Shown here piece after piece: positions 23,758-32,640 of a DNA stretch of 37,927 nt. Where the stretch lies: positions 1 to 37,927 of the forward strand of contig JALHST010000138.1 of NCBI GenBank assembly GCA_022865355.1. The letters are read 5' to 3'. A program made the position numbers and the translations under genes. Position 1 is the first letter of the stretch, and the number at the start of each line of letters is the position of its first letter. Under the pieces are notes generated by a model, which was not told the origin of the DNA, searched no databases, and saw only the letters and a list, made by a program, of their open reading frames with translations. Source of the stretch: Maribacter sp. Its GTDB lineage: Bacteria > Bacteroidota > Bacteroidia > Flavobacteriales > Flavobacteriaceae.

Positions 23758-25101
23758 ATGGGTTTACCGAACAAAGATCGAAGGGATTTCGTCAAAAAGA
23801 GTAGCTTAGGAATGTTAGGGGTGGCGTTGGCTCCCTCCTTTATGGGACGGTTTTCTGCCCAAAACCGATTGCGAACGGCCCATATCGGGGTCGGAAATAT
23901 GGGCGGGGAGGATCTTAAAGCCATATCATCACATGCCCAGGTCGATGTCGTGGCACTTTGCGATGTAAATGCCAATAATTTGGCGAATGCACTAAAATTG
24001 CACCCCAAGGCAAAAACCTTTTCGGATTACCGGATAATGCTCAAAGAAATGGGTGACGCTATCGATGCGGTAATCGTATCGACACCCGACCATACCCATG
24101 CCCCGGCCTCTATGATGGCCATGGGCCTGAACAAACCAGTTTATTGCCAGAAACCATTAACCCATTATGTCTCGGAAGCCCGAGCCATGCGCCAAATGGC
24201 AGAAGAAAAGAATCTGGTTACCCAAATGGGAATCCAGGTGCATTCTTTTTACGATTATAAATTGGCTACCTTATTGATCCAATCAGGTATTATTGGAAAA
24301 GTACATACCGTGCGGGCCTGGTCGCCCAAAAATTGGGGATATGACGGCCCGGTGCCTGAAGGTAGCGATCCAGTGCCGTCTACTTTGAACTGGAACCTAT
24401 GGTTGGGTACCGGGAAGGAACGACCTTACAAAGAAGGGTTTTACAATCCGGTCAACTGGCGAAAAATAGTAGATTATGGCTGTGGAACCCTCGGTGATAT
24501 GGGCGTACACATTTTTGATACACCGTATAATGCCCTTGAATTGGATGTACCACGCACCATTAGAAACGAATGCAGAATGCCTACGGGATTCGGATATCCC
24601 GAGAGAAATATTGTTACCTATGAATTCCCTGGAACAAAACACACCACCGAAACCTTAAAATGGGTATGGTATGATGGTCCGGGTGCCCCGGATAGCCATA
24701 AGGATCTTGAACTTCCCGATGGGGAAGCCTTGCATGATCAAGGTGCCATGTTCATGGGGGAAAAAGGTAGGTTATACCTCCCCCACTTCCAAAAATTGCC
24801 TAAGCTGATCGTTGATGGAAAATATCAGGAAATGGATATAGAAGCATTCAAATTGGGTGCGCCCGTCAGGGATTATGATTCGGAAGGAAAGAAACATTAT
24901 CACCAATTTGTCGATGCATGTCTAGGAAAAGGCGCGACCAGCGCCCCCTTTTCCTATGCATCTAGATTAACCGAAACCATTCTTCTTGGAGTAATCGCCG
25001 GACGTTTTCCGTACAAGACATTGCATTGGGACAATACTACGGCCAAATTCTCGGAAGATGAAGCCAACGCATTTTTGGAAGCTGCCTATCGCACATTTTA
25101 A
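23758..25101 (+). CDS. Tat-exported Gfo/Idh/MocA-family oxidoreductase
   Basis: This 447-residue NAD(P)-dependent sugar oxidoreductase has a twin-arginine signal (RRDFVKKSSLG at about residues 8-18, then a hydrophobic run to FSAQ). The Rossmann domain begins RTAHIGVGNMGGEDL near residue 40. VIVSTPDHTHAP and YCQKPLTHYVSEAR, with the catalytic-site lysine, are family hallmarks. The C-terminal alpha/beta domain has WRKIVDYGCGTLGDMGVHIFD, where the Asp/His pair sits. Exported enzymes of this kind usually carry the cofactor tightly bound. With the DUF1080 lipoprotein upstream it may act in a 3-keto-sugar pathway; the substrate is not known. Confidence 0.88.
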   Translation: MGLPNKDRRDFVKKSSLGMLGVALAPSFMGRFSAQNRLRTAHIGVGNMGGEDLKAISSHAQVDVVALCDVNANNLANALKLHPKAKTFSDYRIMLKEMGDAIDAVIVSTPDHTHAPASMMAMGLNKPVYCQKPLTHYVSEARAMRQMAEEKNLVTQMGIQVHSFYDYKLATLLIQSGIIGKVHTVRAWSPKNWGYDGPVPEGSDPVPSTLNWNLWLGTGKERPYKEGFYNPVNWRKIVDYGCGTLGDMGVHIFDTPYNALELDVPRTIRNECRMPTGFGYPERNIVTYEFPGTKHTTETLKWVWYDGPGAPDSHKDLELPDGEALHDQGAMFMGEKGRLYLPHFQKLPKLIVDGKYQEMDIEAFKLGAPVRDYDSEGKKHYHQFVDACLGKGATSAPFSYASRLTETILLGVIAGRFPYKTLHWDNTTAKFSEDEANAFLEAAYRTF

Positions 25102-25194
25102 ATTCCTAGGATAAAATTGCATTTTTGGGTACGCGCTTACAGGATTTAGATTTTGTAAAAGCGCTCAATCATCAATGCCAAATCTATCCTAATC

Positions 25195-25227
25195 TTGACG
25201 CCAATACTTCAAAAAGCTTTATTTTTG
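25195..25227 (+). promoter_or_regulatory. Candidate promoter of the OstA-like gene
   Basis: TTG at 25195-25197 is followed after 22 bases by TATTTTTG at 25220-25227, an exact TAnnTTTG box. The transcript would start near 25232, about 12 bases before the TTG start codon of the gene. Confidence 0.45.
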
Positions 25228-25243
25228 GGCAAAAATATAGGAT

Positions 25244-26968
25244 TTGAACAGTTTTCGCTTCATCATATTGTTCCTTATTATTTTAATGGATGGTCATGCC
25301 CAGGAAGCGGAACCAGCCGGCAAACAGATCAACATCGTCTATGGGGCAAACTTCACTAAGGATGAGGCAAACTTTCCCGGGGCCACTATTTTTAGCAAGG
25401 ATACACGACAGGTGCAATTTGAACATCAAGGGGCCGATCTGTGGTGCGATATCGCCATATTCTATCAGAAGGAAAACAGGTTGCAGGCTATTGGCAATGT
25501 GAGGCTACAACAAGGAGATAGTGTGCAAATGACCAGCGGTAGAATAAATTATGACGGAGATACCAAGCTGGCCAAAGCCTATGAAAGTGTGCTTTTGAAA
25601 AATACAGCGAAGACCACTTCAATGACCTTAACCACCGATACCCTATATTTTGATCGGGAAAAACAGGAATCGTATTATCAGGATTTTGGTACCGTTGTAG
25701 ATTCGACGCACACGCTAACAAGTGAAATAGGGCGCTATTTTATGGAACTTAAGAAATATCAATTCTTGGATAGCGTGCATATACTTAATCCGCAATATAT
25801 TCTAGACTCCAAGCAACTCGACTACTATACGACCTCAAAAAATGCCTATATGTACGGGCCCTCCACCATTACCGGCGATACCTATAGAATATACTGCGAA
25901 AGGGGGTTTTATGACACAAAAATTGAAAGTGGTTACGGAATAAAGAACACACGAATAAATTATAACAATCGCATCATCGAAGGAGACAGCGTGTATTTTG
26001 ACAAGGCCTCCGAATTTGCTTCTGCGACCAACAATATTGTGGTGACCGACACGATCAACAAGGGAGTCATACGCGCCCACTATGCCGAAGTCTTCAAAGC
26101 AAAGGATTCGGTATTTGCCACCAAAAGGGCCGTTTCAATTGCCCTGGTCGAACAAGATTCCCTCTACATCCATGGAGACACCCTAATGGTGACCGGGAAA
26201 CCGGAAAATCGGATTCTCAAGGCCTTCCGTAATGCCAAGTTCTATAAAACCGACTTGAGCGGGAAGTGCGACTCCATCCATTCGGAAGAAAAAACGGGGA
26301 TTACACAGCTTATTAAAAATCCGGTACTCTGGAATGGGGAAAATCAAATGACGGGAGATAGCATCTATTTAATTTCGAATGTTAAGACCGAGAAGTTAGA
26401 CTCCCTAAAAGTGTTGAACAATGCCTTTGTCATTTCATTGGATAGTATCAGTATGACGGGGTACAACCAGGCCAAGGGCAAGGACCTTTTTGGCCAATTC
26501 GAGGACAATGCGCTCAAAATTATCGATCTGGTTAAAAATACCGAAGTAATCTACTATGTTTACAACGACGACGACGAACTGATCGGTATCGATTATACCA
26601 AATGTAGTGCCATTCGCATTACGCTGGCCAACAATGAAATTGAGGATCTGACTTTTATAACCTTGCCTGATGGCGATATTTTTCCTGAAAAAGATTTCCC
26701 GGAAGATACCAGAAAATTAAATGGCTTTGTTTGGCGGGGCGAGGAGCGCATTCTAACGAAAGATGATATTTTTGATGCAGAAGATAATAATTTAGTATTG
26801 CCCGTTATTCGCGGTATCGATGGTCCCATTGACCTAGACGCCAATGAGGAGGAACGGTCTCAAAATGAAGGAGATCCCGTCAATAACATCGATCCAAGCG
26901 CAATAAAGGCTCAAAAACCAAAGGAGCGGCCCAAGGTCAAAAAAGTACTGTCGAACAAAGCGCAATGA
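25244..26968 (+). CDS. OstA/LptA-like periplasmic protein
   Basis: This 574-residue protein has an N-terminal signal sequence (about residues 1-20, ending DGHAQ). The first part, with CDIAIFYQKENRLQAIGNV followed by RLQQGDSVQMTSGRINYDGD, is the OstA/LptA-type beta-jellyroll that binds lipopolysaccharide. Similar repeats with GDSVYF and GDTL patterns continue through about residue 480. The tail is charged and proline-rich (KAQKPKERPKVKK). In Bacteroidota such proteins are annotated OstA-like and are thought to help carry LPS to the outer membrane. The start is TTG at 25244, because a later ATG would cut the signal peptide. The stop overlaps the aminotransferase start (ATGA). Confidence 0.8.
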   Translation: MNSFRFIILFLIILMDGHAQEAEPAGKQINIVYGANFTKDEANFPGATIFSKDTRQVQFEHQGADLWCDIAIFYQKENRLQAIGNVRLQQGDSVQMTSGRINYDGDTKLAKAYESVLLKNTAKTTSMTLTTDTLYFDREKQESYYQDFGTVVDSTHTLTSEIGRYFMELKKYQFLDSVHILNPQYILDSKQLDYYTTSKNAYMYGPSTITGDTYRIYCERGFYDTKIESGYGIKNTRINYNNRIIEGDSVYFDKASEFASATNNIVVTDTINKGVIRAHYAEVFKAKDSVFATKRAVSIALVEQDSLYIHGDTLMVTGKPENRILKAFRNAKFYKTDLSGKCDSIHSEEKTGITQLIKNPVLWNGENQMTGDSIYLISNVKTEKLDSLKVLNNAFVISLDSISMTGYNQAKGKDLFGQFEDNALKIIDLVKNTEVIYYVYNDDDELIGIDYTKCSAIRITLANNEIEDLTFITLPDGDIFPEKDFPEDTRKLNGFVWRGEERILTKDDIFDAEDNNLVLPVIRGIDGPIDLDANEEERSQNEGDPVNNIDPSAIKAQKPKERPKVKKVLSNKAQ

Positions 26969-28146
26969 TCAAAGACTTCTTAAAATATCAGGCGCAAACC
27001 ACTGAACATCCGCTGGGAATGGAAGTTTCCCATGCCAAAGGAAGCTATATCTATGACCTTCAGGGCCGAGCACATTTAGATTTTGTCGCCGGAGTATCTG
27101 CCTGTAGTTTGGGACATTGTCATCCGAAAGTAATCGCGGCGATACAAGCACAAACTGAAAAATATATGCACGTAATGGTCTACGGGGAATATGTCTTAGG
27201 ACCGGCTGTGACCTATAGTAAGTTACTCGCATCGTTTCTTCCTGCACCTTTGGAAACCACCTATCTCGTCAATTCAGGTACCGAAGCCATCGAAGGTGCC
27301 TTAAAACTGGCCAGAAGATATACCGGTAGATCACAAATAATAGCTGCCAATCGCGCCTATCATGGAAATACCATGGGCAGTCTTAGTATCATGGGATTTG
27401 AGGAACGCAAGGGCGCCTTTAGGCCATTGCTTCCCGATATCTCCTTTATTGAATTCAATTCAGAGCAAGATTTACTTAAAATCACCGAACATACGGCAGC
27501 GGTAGTGTTGGAGACTATTCAAGGAGGCGCGGGCTTTTTGGAACCCCAAAATGGCTATTTACGTAAAGTACGTCAAAGATGCACCGAAGTTGGCGCCATG
27601 GTCATTTTAGATGAGATCCAACCAGGTTTTGGACGAACCGGCAAACTTTTCGCTTTTGAACATTATGACTGTGTCCCCGATATTTTGGTCATGGGCAAAG
27701 GAATGGCCTCTGGTCTGCCAGTTGGTGCCTTTACAGCTTCAAGGAAAATGATGCAGACCCTTGAACATGACCCGAAACTCGGCCATATTACCACGTTTGG
27801 CGGCAATCCCGTCATCGCGGCAGCCTGCTTGGCGACCCTCAAGGAAATTACCGAAAGTAATCTCATGGCCGAGGCCCTAGAAAAAGAAAAATTATTTCGA
27901 AAATTGTTACAACATCGCGCCATTAAAGAAATTCGTGGCAAGGGACTCATGTTGGCCTTAATAATGGAAAACAAGGAACAAGCAGACCATTTGATCCTCA
28001 ACTGTGCAAAAAAAGGCCTAATATTGTTCTGGCTTTTATTCGAACCAAAAGCAGTGCGAATCTCCCCGCCTTTGACCATTTCTACTGAGGAAATTAGACA
28101 GGGCTGCGCATTATTATTAGCAGAATTAAGGGCTTATGAGCAATAA
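26965..28146 (+). CDS. Class III PLP-dependent aminotransferase
   Basis: This 393-residue fold-type I transaminase has the segments of the acetylornithine/4-aminobutyrate group: NSGTEAIEGALKLARR near residues 105-120, AYHGNTMGSLS near 138, LDEIQPGFGRTGKLFAFEH near 216-234 with the PLP-ring aspartate, and VMGKGMASGLPVGAF with the Schiff-base lysine near 250. GHITTFGGNPV marks the phosphate-binding part from the other monomer. Substrate cannot be fixed from sequence; acetylornithine, GABA or polyamine donors are all possible. It overlaps the OstA-like gene by four bases, so the two are translationally coupled although they share no obvious pathway. Confidence 0.88.
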   Translation: MIKDFLKYQAQTTEHPLGMEVSHAKGSYIYDLQGRAHLDFVAGVSACSLGHCHPKVIAAIQAQTEKYMHVMVYGEYVLGPAVTYSKLLASFLPAPLETTYLVNSGTEAIEGALKLARRYTGRSQIIAANRAYHGNTMGSLSIMGFEERKGAFRPLLPDISFIEFNSEQDLLKITEHTAAVVLETIQGGAGFLEPQNGYLRKVRQRCTEVGAMVILDEIQPGFGRTGKLFAFEHYDCVPDILVMGKGMASGLPVGAFTASRKMMQTLEHDPKLGHITTFGGNPVIAAACLATLKEITESNLMAEALEKEKLFRKLLQHRAIKEIRGKGLMLALIMENKEQADHLILNCAKKGLILFWLLFEPKAVRISPPLTISTEEIRQGCALLLAELRAYEQ

Positions 28147-28166
28147 TTTGTTAACTAATTTGTTAA
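28147..28166 (+). repeat. Tandem TTTGTTAA pair upstream of the TPR gene
   Basis: TTTGTTAA occurs at 28147-28154 and 28159-28166, 12 bases apart. It is followed 43 bases later by a -7-like TACTTTTA (28209-28216) before the TPR gene start at 28245. A matching pair lies upstream of the DUF4870 gene. It may be a regulator site on one face of the helix, or chance in AT-rich DNA. Confidence 0.3.
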
Positions 28167-28244
28167 TAATATAGCCCAAAAGTACCCATTTAGGTAATCT
28201 CAAAGGCCTACTTTTAAAACCATAGTATTAACCAATACGTTCCT

Positions 28245-29645
28245 ATGGCGTTAGATTCAGAAGAAAGACCAAACGAACCCATCGTAAAGTTTGAATCAAT
28301 GCTCAAGACTGACGACATCTATTTCTTTGATGCGGAGGATTTTGAGGATATCATACACCACTACCTGAACAACGGGAAAATTTCGCTTGGCAAGAAGGCA
28401 ATTAAAATTGGGCTTCAGCAACATCCGCATTCCATTGAATTAAAATTACTTCAGGTTGAAGTGCTTGTTTTTGAGAACAATCTGGATGTCGCCGAACAGT
28501 TGCTTGACGAATTACAGATTTTGGATGTTAACAATGAGGAAATCTACATTCAACGCGCGAATATTTATTCAAAAAAAGATAATCATGAAGCAGCCGTTAA
28601 TCTTTTGAATAAAGCCTTGGCAATGGCGGAGGACAGTTTTGATATTCATTCACTTTTAGGTATGGAATACCTATTTATGGATGATTTTAAATTGGCCAAG
28701 GAAAATTTTATGAAATGCGTTAGCTTCGATGAACAAGACTATTCTTCGCTTTATAATGTCATCTATTGCTTTGAATTCTTGGAAGATTATGATGGCGCCA
28801 TTCTTTATCTCAACGATTATATAGACAGGAATCCGTATTGCGAGGTTGCCTGGCATCAGTTGGGGAAACAGTACTATTACAAGAAGATGTATCCTGAATC
28901 ATTGGCCGCTTTTGATTTTGCGATTATTTCCGATGACCTATTTATGGGCGCCTACTTCGAAAAAGGGAAAGTGCTCGAAAAATTGGGCAAATATCAGGAT
29001 GCCATAGAAAATTATGAGACCACCATAAAAATAGAGGATCCAACATCACATGCCTATCTTCGTATCGGTAAATGTTACGAAAAGCTGAACAATGATGATA
29101 TGGCCAAATATTATTACTATCAGACAGTGCATGAAGATCCTCTGCTTGACAAGGGTTGGTTGGCCATTACCAATTTCTATTTTCAGAAAAAAAATTTCAA
29201 AAAAGCGCTTTACTATATCAACAAAGCGCTGAACATCGACGGCGAAAATCCTGATTATTGGCGTAAATGCGCCAAAATAAATACGGCCTTAAAAAATTAT
29301 GACCAGGCCGATTATGCCTACAAGCAGACCATAGACCTGGGTAATTATGATTTGGATACGTGGCTACAATGGGCCGAAGTAGCCCGCTTGAACAAAGATG
29401 TACCTGCTGGTCTTCATATATTGGAACAGGGGCATGAATTTTATCCCGATAGCGCTGAAATCTTATTCAAGATGACGGGATTTCACCTGCTTTCCCAAGA
29501 TAGGGTAAGCGCCCGCGTGGTCCTGAGCAAAGCCCTGAAAAAAGATATTAAAAAATTAGATCTCTTCAAGGAGGAATTTCCGCAGTTCAGTGAATCTGAA
29601 TGGTTGGACAATATTATCTCCCACATCAAAAAGGCATCCAGATAA
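28245..29645 (+). CDS. Cytoplasmic tetratricopeptide-repeat protein
   Basis: This 466-residue protein has no signal peptide or membrane segment. It is made of about ten TPR-like helical pairs from roughly residue 45 to 440; clear units include AWHQLGKQYYYKKMYPESLA, AYFEKGKVLEKLGKYQDAIE and AYLRIGKCYEKLNNDDMAKY. The N-terminus has a conserved acidic stretch (DDIYFFDAEDFEDII). TPR arrays bind protein partners; homologues of this type are widespread in Bacteroidota without an assigned role. It is followed after 98 bases by the first DUF368 gene, which has its own -7 box. No enzymatic motif is visible. Confidence 0.85.
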   Translation: MALDSEERPNEPIVKFESMLKTDDIYFFDAEDFEDIIHHYLNNGKISLGKKAIKIGLQQHPHSIELKLLQVEVLVFENNLDVAEQLLDELQILDVNNEEIYIQRANIYSKKDNHEAAVNLLNKALAMAEDSFDIHSLLGMEYLFMDDFKLAKENFMKCVSFDEQDYSSLYNVIYCFEFLEDYDGAILYLNDYIDRNPYCEVAWHQLGKQYYYKKMYPESLAAFDFAIISDDLFMGAYFEKGKVLEKLGKYQDAIENYETTIKIEDPTSHAYLRIGKCYEKLNNDDMAKYYYYQTVHEDPLLDKGWLAITNFYFQKKNFKKALYYINKALNIDGENPDYWRKCAKINTALKNYDQADYAYKQTIDLGNYDLDTWLQWAEVARLNKDVPAGLHILEQGHEFYPDSAEILFKMTGFHLLSQDRVSARVVLSKALKKDIKKLDLFKEEFPQFSESEWLDNIISHIKKASR

Positions 29646-29651
29646 AATAGC

Positions 29652-29659
29652 TATTTTTG
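29652..29659 (+). promoter_or_regulatory. -7 promoter box of the DUF368 genes
   Basis: TATTTTTG fits TAnnTTTG and lies just after the TPR gene stop. It predicts a transcript start near 29664 and a leader of about 80 bases before the first DUF368 gene. No good -33 partner is seen. Confidence 0.35.
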
Positions 29660-29743
29660 CCCTTTTGCCCACTCATTGTACCTTCAAAGTCCGATTGACT
29701 AACCTAATGGGTGGTAAATGCAGGCTGGTTTATTTAAACAAGG

Positions 29744-30670
29744 ATGGAAAACCGAAATTTATTGCAGTATCTGATTGTTGTGCTGAAGGGCATGGCTATG
29801 GGTATCGCCGAATTGGTGCCCGGTGTTTCTGGCGGGACGATCGCTTTCGTCGCGGGCATTTATGAGGAATTGATTACATCAATCAACAATGTCAGTCCCA
29901 AAACTTTTAAAATTTGGCGCACATCAGGTTTTAAAAGTTTTTGGGAGGCGTTGAATGGCAATTTTTTGATCACCCTGCTGCTGGGAATGGCCATAAGTAT
30001 CTTTTCCTTTTCCAAATTAATTCGTTGGCTTCTTGAAAATGAGCCCATCCCTTTATGGTCTTTCTTTTTTGGTCTGGTGGTTGCTAGTATCATTTTTGTT
30101 GCCAAAGAAGTCACAAAATGGAATCTTGCTACCCTATTGGTATTTATTCTCGGCGCCATATCGGCATATTTCATTACGGGCTTGCCACCCTCCCAAAACA
30201 CCGAAAGCCTACCATTTTTATTTTTCTCGGGAGCGATTGCGGTATGTGCAATGATTTTGCCGGGTATTTCGGGATCCTTTATTTTGGTGCTACTAGGTTC
30301 TTATAAAACGGTATTGGACGCGGTAGATGATAAAAACTTCAAAATATTGATTACCGTGGGATTGGGTATCTTATTCGGAATACTAAGCTTTGCGCGATTG
30401 TTGAAATGGATGTTCAACCATTATAAAAATGTCACATTGGCCATATTGACCGGTTTCATTCTAGGCTCCTTGAACAAAATATGGCCTTGGAAAAGAGTTT
30501 TAGAGACTCGATTGATCGGTACAAAAACGATTGTAATCGACGAGACTGTCTCCCCTTTTTCTTTTGATGGGGATTCCCGAATAATCTTGGCGATTGGGAC
30601 CGCCCTCATTGGTTTTTCACTTATTTTTATCCTCGAAAAAGTTGCGAAAAGAGATGCGCCCCAGCCTTAA
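29744..30670 (+). CDS. DUF368 polyprenyl-phosphate transporter-type protein (copy 1)
   Basis: This 308-residue membrane protein has about eight to nine helices. The diagnostic N-terminal loop GIAELVPGVSGGTIAFVAGIYEE is at about residues 21-43, and an inverted-repeat counterpart AMILPGISGSFILVLLGSY lies near 168-186; the two PGxSG turns are the family hallmark. DUF368 members (PopT) return undecaprenyl phosphate across the cytoplasmic membrane for reuse in cell-wall and surface-glycan synthesis. A second copy follows immediately. The ATG at 29744 fits the family N-terminus. Confidence 0.88.
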   Translation: MENRNLLQYLIVVLKGMAMGIAELVPGVSGGTIAFVAGIYEELITSINNVSPKTFKIWRTSGFKSFWEALNGNFLITLLLGMAISIFSFSKLIRWLLENEPIPLWSFFFGLVVASIIFVAKEVTKWNLATLLVFILGAISAYFITGLPPSQNTESLPFLFFSGAIAVCAMILPGISGSFILVLLGSYKTVLDAVDDKNFKILITVGLGILFGILSFARLLKWMFNHYKNVTLAILTGFILGSLNKIWPWKRVLETRLIGTKTIVIDETVSPFSFDGDSRIILAIGTALIGFSLIFILEKVAKRDAPQP

Positions 30671-31682
30671 AATGCACGATACAAGAACATTTCTTGATAA
30701 ATTCTTTTTGGTCATAAAAGGCCTTTGCATGGGGGCAGCCAATAAGGTGCCTGGCGTGTCGGGCGGTATTGTGGCCTTCGTTGGCGGATTTTATGAGGAG
30801 TTTATCTACTCTTTGCAGAAAATAAACGGGAAGGCCTTTAAGCTTCTTTTAAACGGGCGGTTTAAAAGTTTTTACCGTTATGTAAATGGCACTTTTTTAG
30901 GATTGCTGATCGCCGGAATGCTCATCAGTTATTTCAGCGTGTCCCGGTTGCTCGATTATTTCCTGGAAAGAAAGGAACTATTTGTTTGGGCCGCCTTCTT
31001 TGGGATGATTTTAGGTTCTATTTATTATATCTCCAAAGATTTTGAGCATTGGAACAAAAAAACCATAACAGCCGGAATGATTGGTTTCATTGTGGGAATA
31101 TCGATCAGCTTTTTAAGTCCGGCCAAGGAAAATGACAACCTCCTCTTTATTTTTCTGTGTGGAATTATCAGCGTCTCAGGCATGACGTTGCCCGGTCTGT
31201 CTGGGTCTTTTATTCTTATTTTATTGGGGAATTACGTATTGCTCCTGGTCGATTCGGTCAATGCGCTTTATGACACCATCAGTGAAGTTTTTAGGGGTGA
31301 TTTCAGTTTCGTCAACAATTCATTGCGGTTGCATACCCTGAAGATCCTAGTGATTTTTACCCTGGGTTCGGCCACCGGATTGGTAACACTTTCGCATATT
31401 CTTACCTATGTACTTAAGCACTATAAGCATATTACCACAGCGGTCATTATAGGTTTCATAACTGGTTCGCTCGGAGTCGTTTGGCCTTGGAAAAAAACCA
31501 TTTTTAAGACCGATGGCTTGGGCCAGGTGTTTCAAGATTCAAATGGGAAGGCCATAATCGTCAATTACGAACGTTATTTCCCCGATTTTGGAAGCCTGGA
31601 AACTTGGTGGGCCATTTTCTTTATTATGGTGGGAATCTTTGTTTTATTAGGGCTCGAATGGTATGGAAACAATAGAAAATAA
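30654..31682 (+). CDS. DUF368 polyprenyl-phosphate transporter-type protein (copy 2)
   Basis: This 342-residue paralogue of the preceding gene has MGAANKVPGVSGGIVAFVGG near residues 23-42 and GMTLPGLSGSFILILLGNY near 179-197. It keeps both PGxSG turns and the same helix pattern, but ELV is replaced by NKV at the first loop and the C-terminal loops are longer. The start is chosen at the ATG at 30654, which follows an A-rich stretch and overlaps the previous gene by 17 bases; an ATG at 30672 is also possible. It overlaps aroE by 20 bases, so the three genes are likely one transcript. Confidence 0.87.
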   Translation: MRPSLKMHDTRTFLDKFFLVIKGLCMGAANKVPGVSGGIVAFVGGFYEEFIYSLQKINGKAFKLLLNGRFKSFYRYVNGTFLGLLIAGMLISYFSVSRLLDYFLERKELFVWAAFFGMILGSIYYISKDFEHWNKKTITAGMIGFIVGISISFLSPAKENDNLLFIFLCGIISVSGMTLPGLSGSFILILLGNYVLLLVDSVNALYDTISEVFRGDFSFVNNSLRLHTLKILVIFTLGSATGLVTLSHILTYVLKHYKHITTAVIIGFITGSLGVVWPWKKTIFKTDGLGQVFQDSNGKAIIVNYERYFPDFGSLETWWAIFFIMVGIFVLLGLEWYGNNRK

Positions 31683-32427
31683 AAAAATATTGTTTGGGTT
31701 AGTCGGGCGTAATATCGCCTATTCGTTCTCCAAAGGATACTTTACCCAAAAATTTGCCGCATTAGGACTTGCGAATCATAACTATGAAAATTTTGACTTG
31801 CCGAGTATAGAAGCATTTCCCGCCCTTATTAAGAATACCGAGGGGCTCAAGGGGCTCAATGTCACCATACCTTATAAGCAATCGGTGATACCGTATTTGA
31901 ACCAGCTCAGCAGAAAAGCCAAAGAAATAGGGGCGGTCAACACCATTCAATTTAATAAGACAGGTTTAAAAGGCTACAATACCGATGTATACGGATTCAA
32001 AAAATCAATAAAACCCTATCTGAAAAAACAACATGTCAAGGCCTTGATTTTGGGCACGGGTGGTGCGTCAAAAGCTGTGGCCTATGTATTGGGCGAACTT
32101 GGAATCTCCTATAAATTTGTTTCCCGAAGTGCCAAGAAAGGGCAATTTACCTATGATGCTATATCAGAAAAAATACTGCAGGAATACACCATTATCATAA
32201 ACTGTTCCCCAGTAGGAACTTTTCCGAACAGTACTGAAAAGCCACAGATATCCTATGAGTATTTGGGACCAAAGCACCTACTCTACGACCTAATTTACAA
32301 TCCGTCAAAAACCGCTTTTCTCAAAGAAGGGGAAGCTCGTGGCGCACGTATCTGCAATGGTCTGAAAATGCTTGAATACCAAGCGGAAAAAGCCTGGGAA
32401 ATATGGCGCAGGACACCAAAGGAATAA
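31663..32427 (+). CDS. aroE: Shikimate dehydrogenase AroE
   Basis: AroE reduces 3-dehydroshikimate with NADPH in aromatic amino acid synthesis. The 254-residue protein has GLKGLNVTIPYKQSVIPYL near 56-74 with the catalytic lysine in TIPYK, IGAVNTIQF, GYNTDVYGFKKS near 106-117 with the catalytic-pair aspartate, the NADP loop LILGTGGASKAVAYVLGELG near 129-148, and YDLIYNPSKTAFL. The substrate loop usually reading GxPxxHSxSP is GRNIAYSFSKGYF here, which keeps the two serines in a modified frame. It overlaps the second DUF368 gene. At 254 residues it is slightly short, as in other Bacteroidota. Confidence 0.92.
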   Translation: METIENKKILFGLVGRNIAYSFSKGYFTQKFAALGLANHNYENFDLPSIEAFPALIKNTEGLKGLNVTIPYKQSVIPYLNQLSRKAKEIGAVNTIQFNKTGLKGYNTDVYGFKKSIKPYLKKQHVKALILGTGGASKAVAYVLGELGISYKFVSRSAKKGQFTYDAISEKILQEYTIIINCSPVGTFPNSTEKPQISYEYLGPKHLLYDLIYNPSKTAFLKEGEARGARICNGLKMLEYQAEKAWEIWRRTPKE

Positions 32428-32640
32428 TTGATCGTGGCTTTAAAATGTTGGCAGAACTTCAAATTGACCCAAGGTCGGCTGGGAATTATAACCAATTATT
32501 TTTCCTTGTATTTCGCGGTTAAGTGAAATTTAAAGGGCATGTCCTAAGTCACAGGTAAATAACAAAAAGAAGTCCCATATTTTTTGCTATTCATGCGGTA
32601 GTTAGTATCTTACAATGTACTTATTGAAATATTAAGAGTA
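32428..32640. other. 213-base gap between aroE and the DUF349 gene
   Basis: I see no gene, hairpin terminator or convincing promoter box here. The sequence is AT-rich towards the DUF349 start. A 25-codon reading frame from an ATG near 32443 has no recognisable features. Confidence 0.5.

Noticed and set aside
28177-28184. Exact TACTTTTG box on the minus strand after the aminotransferase gene
   Set aside because: There is no minus-strand gene downstream of it that I can support, so it is probably a chance match.
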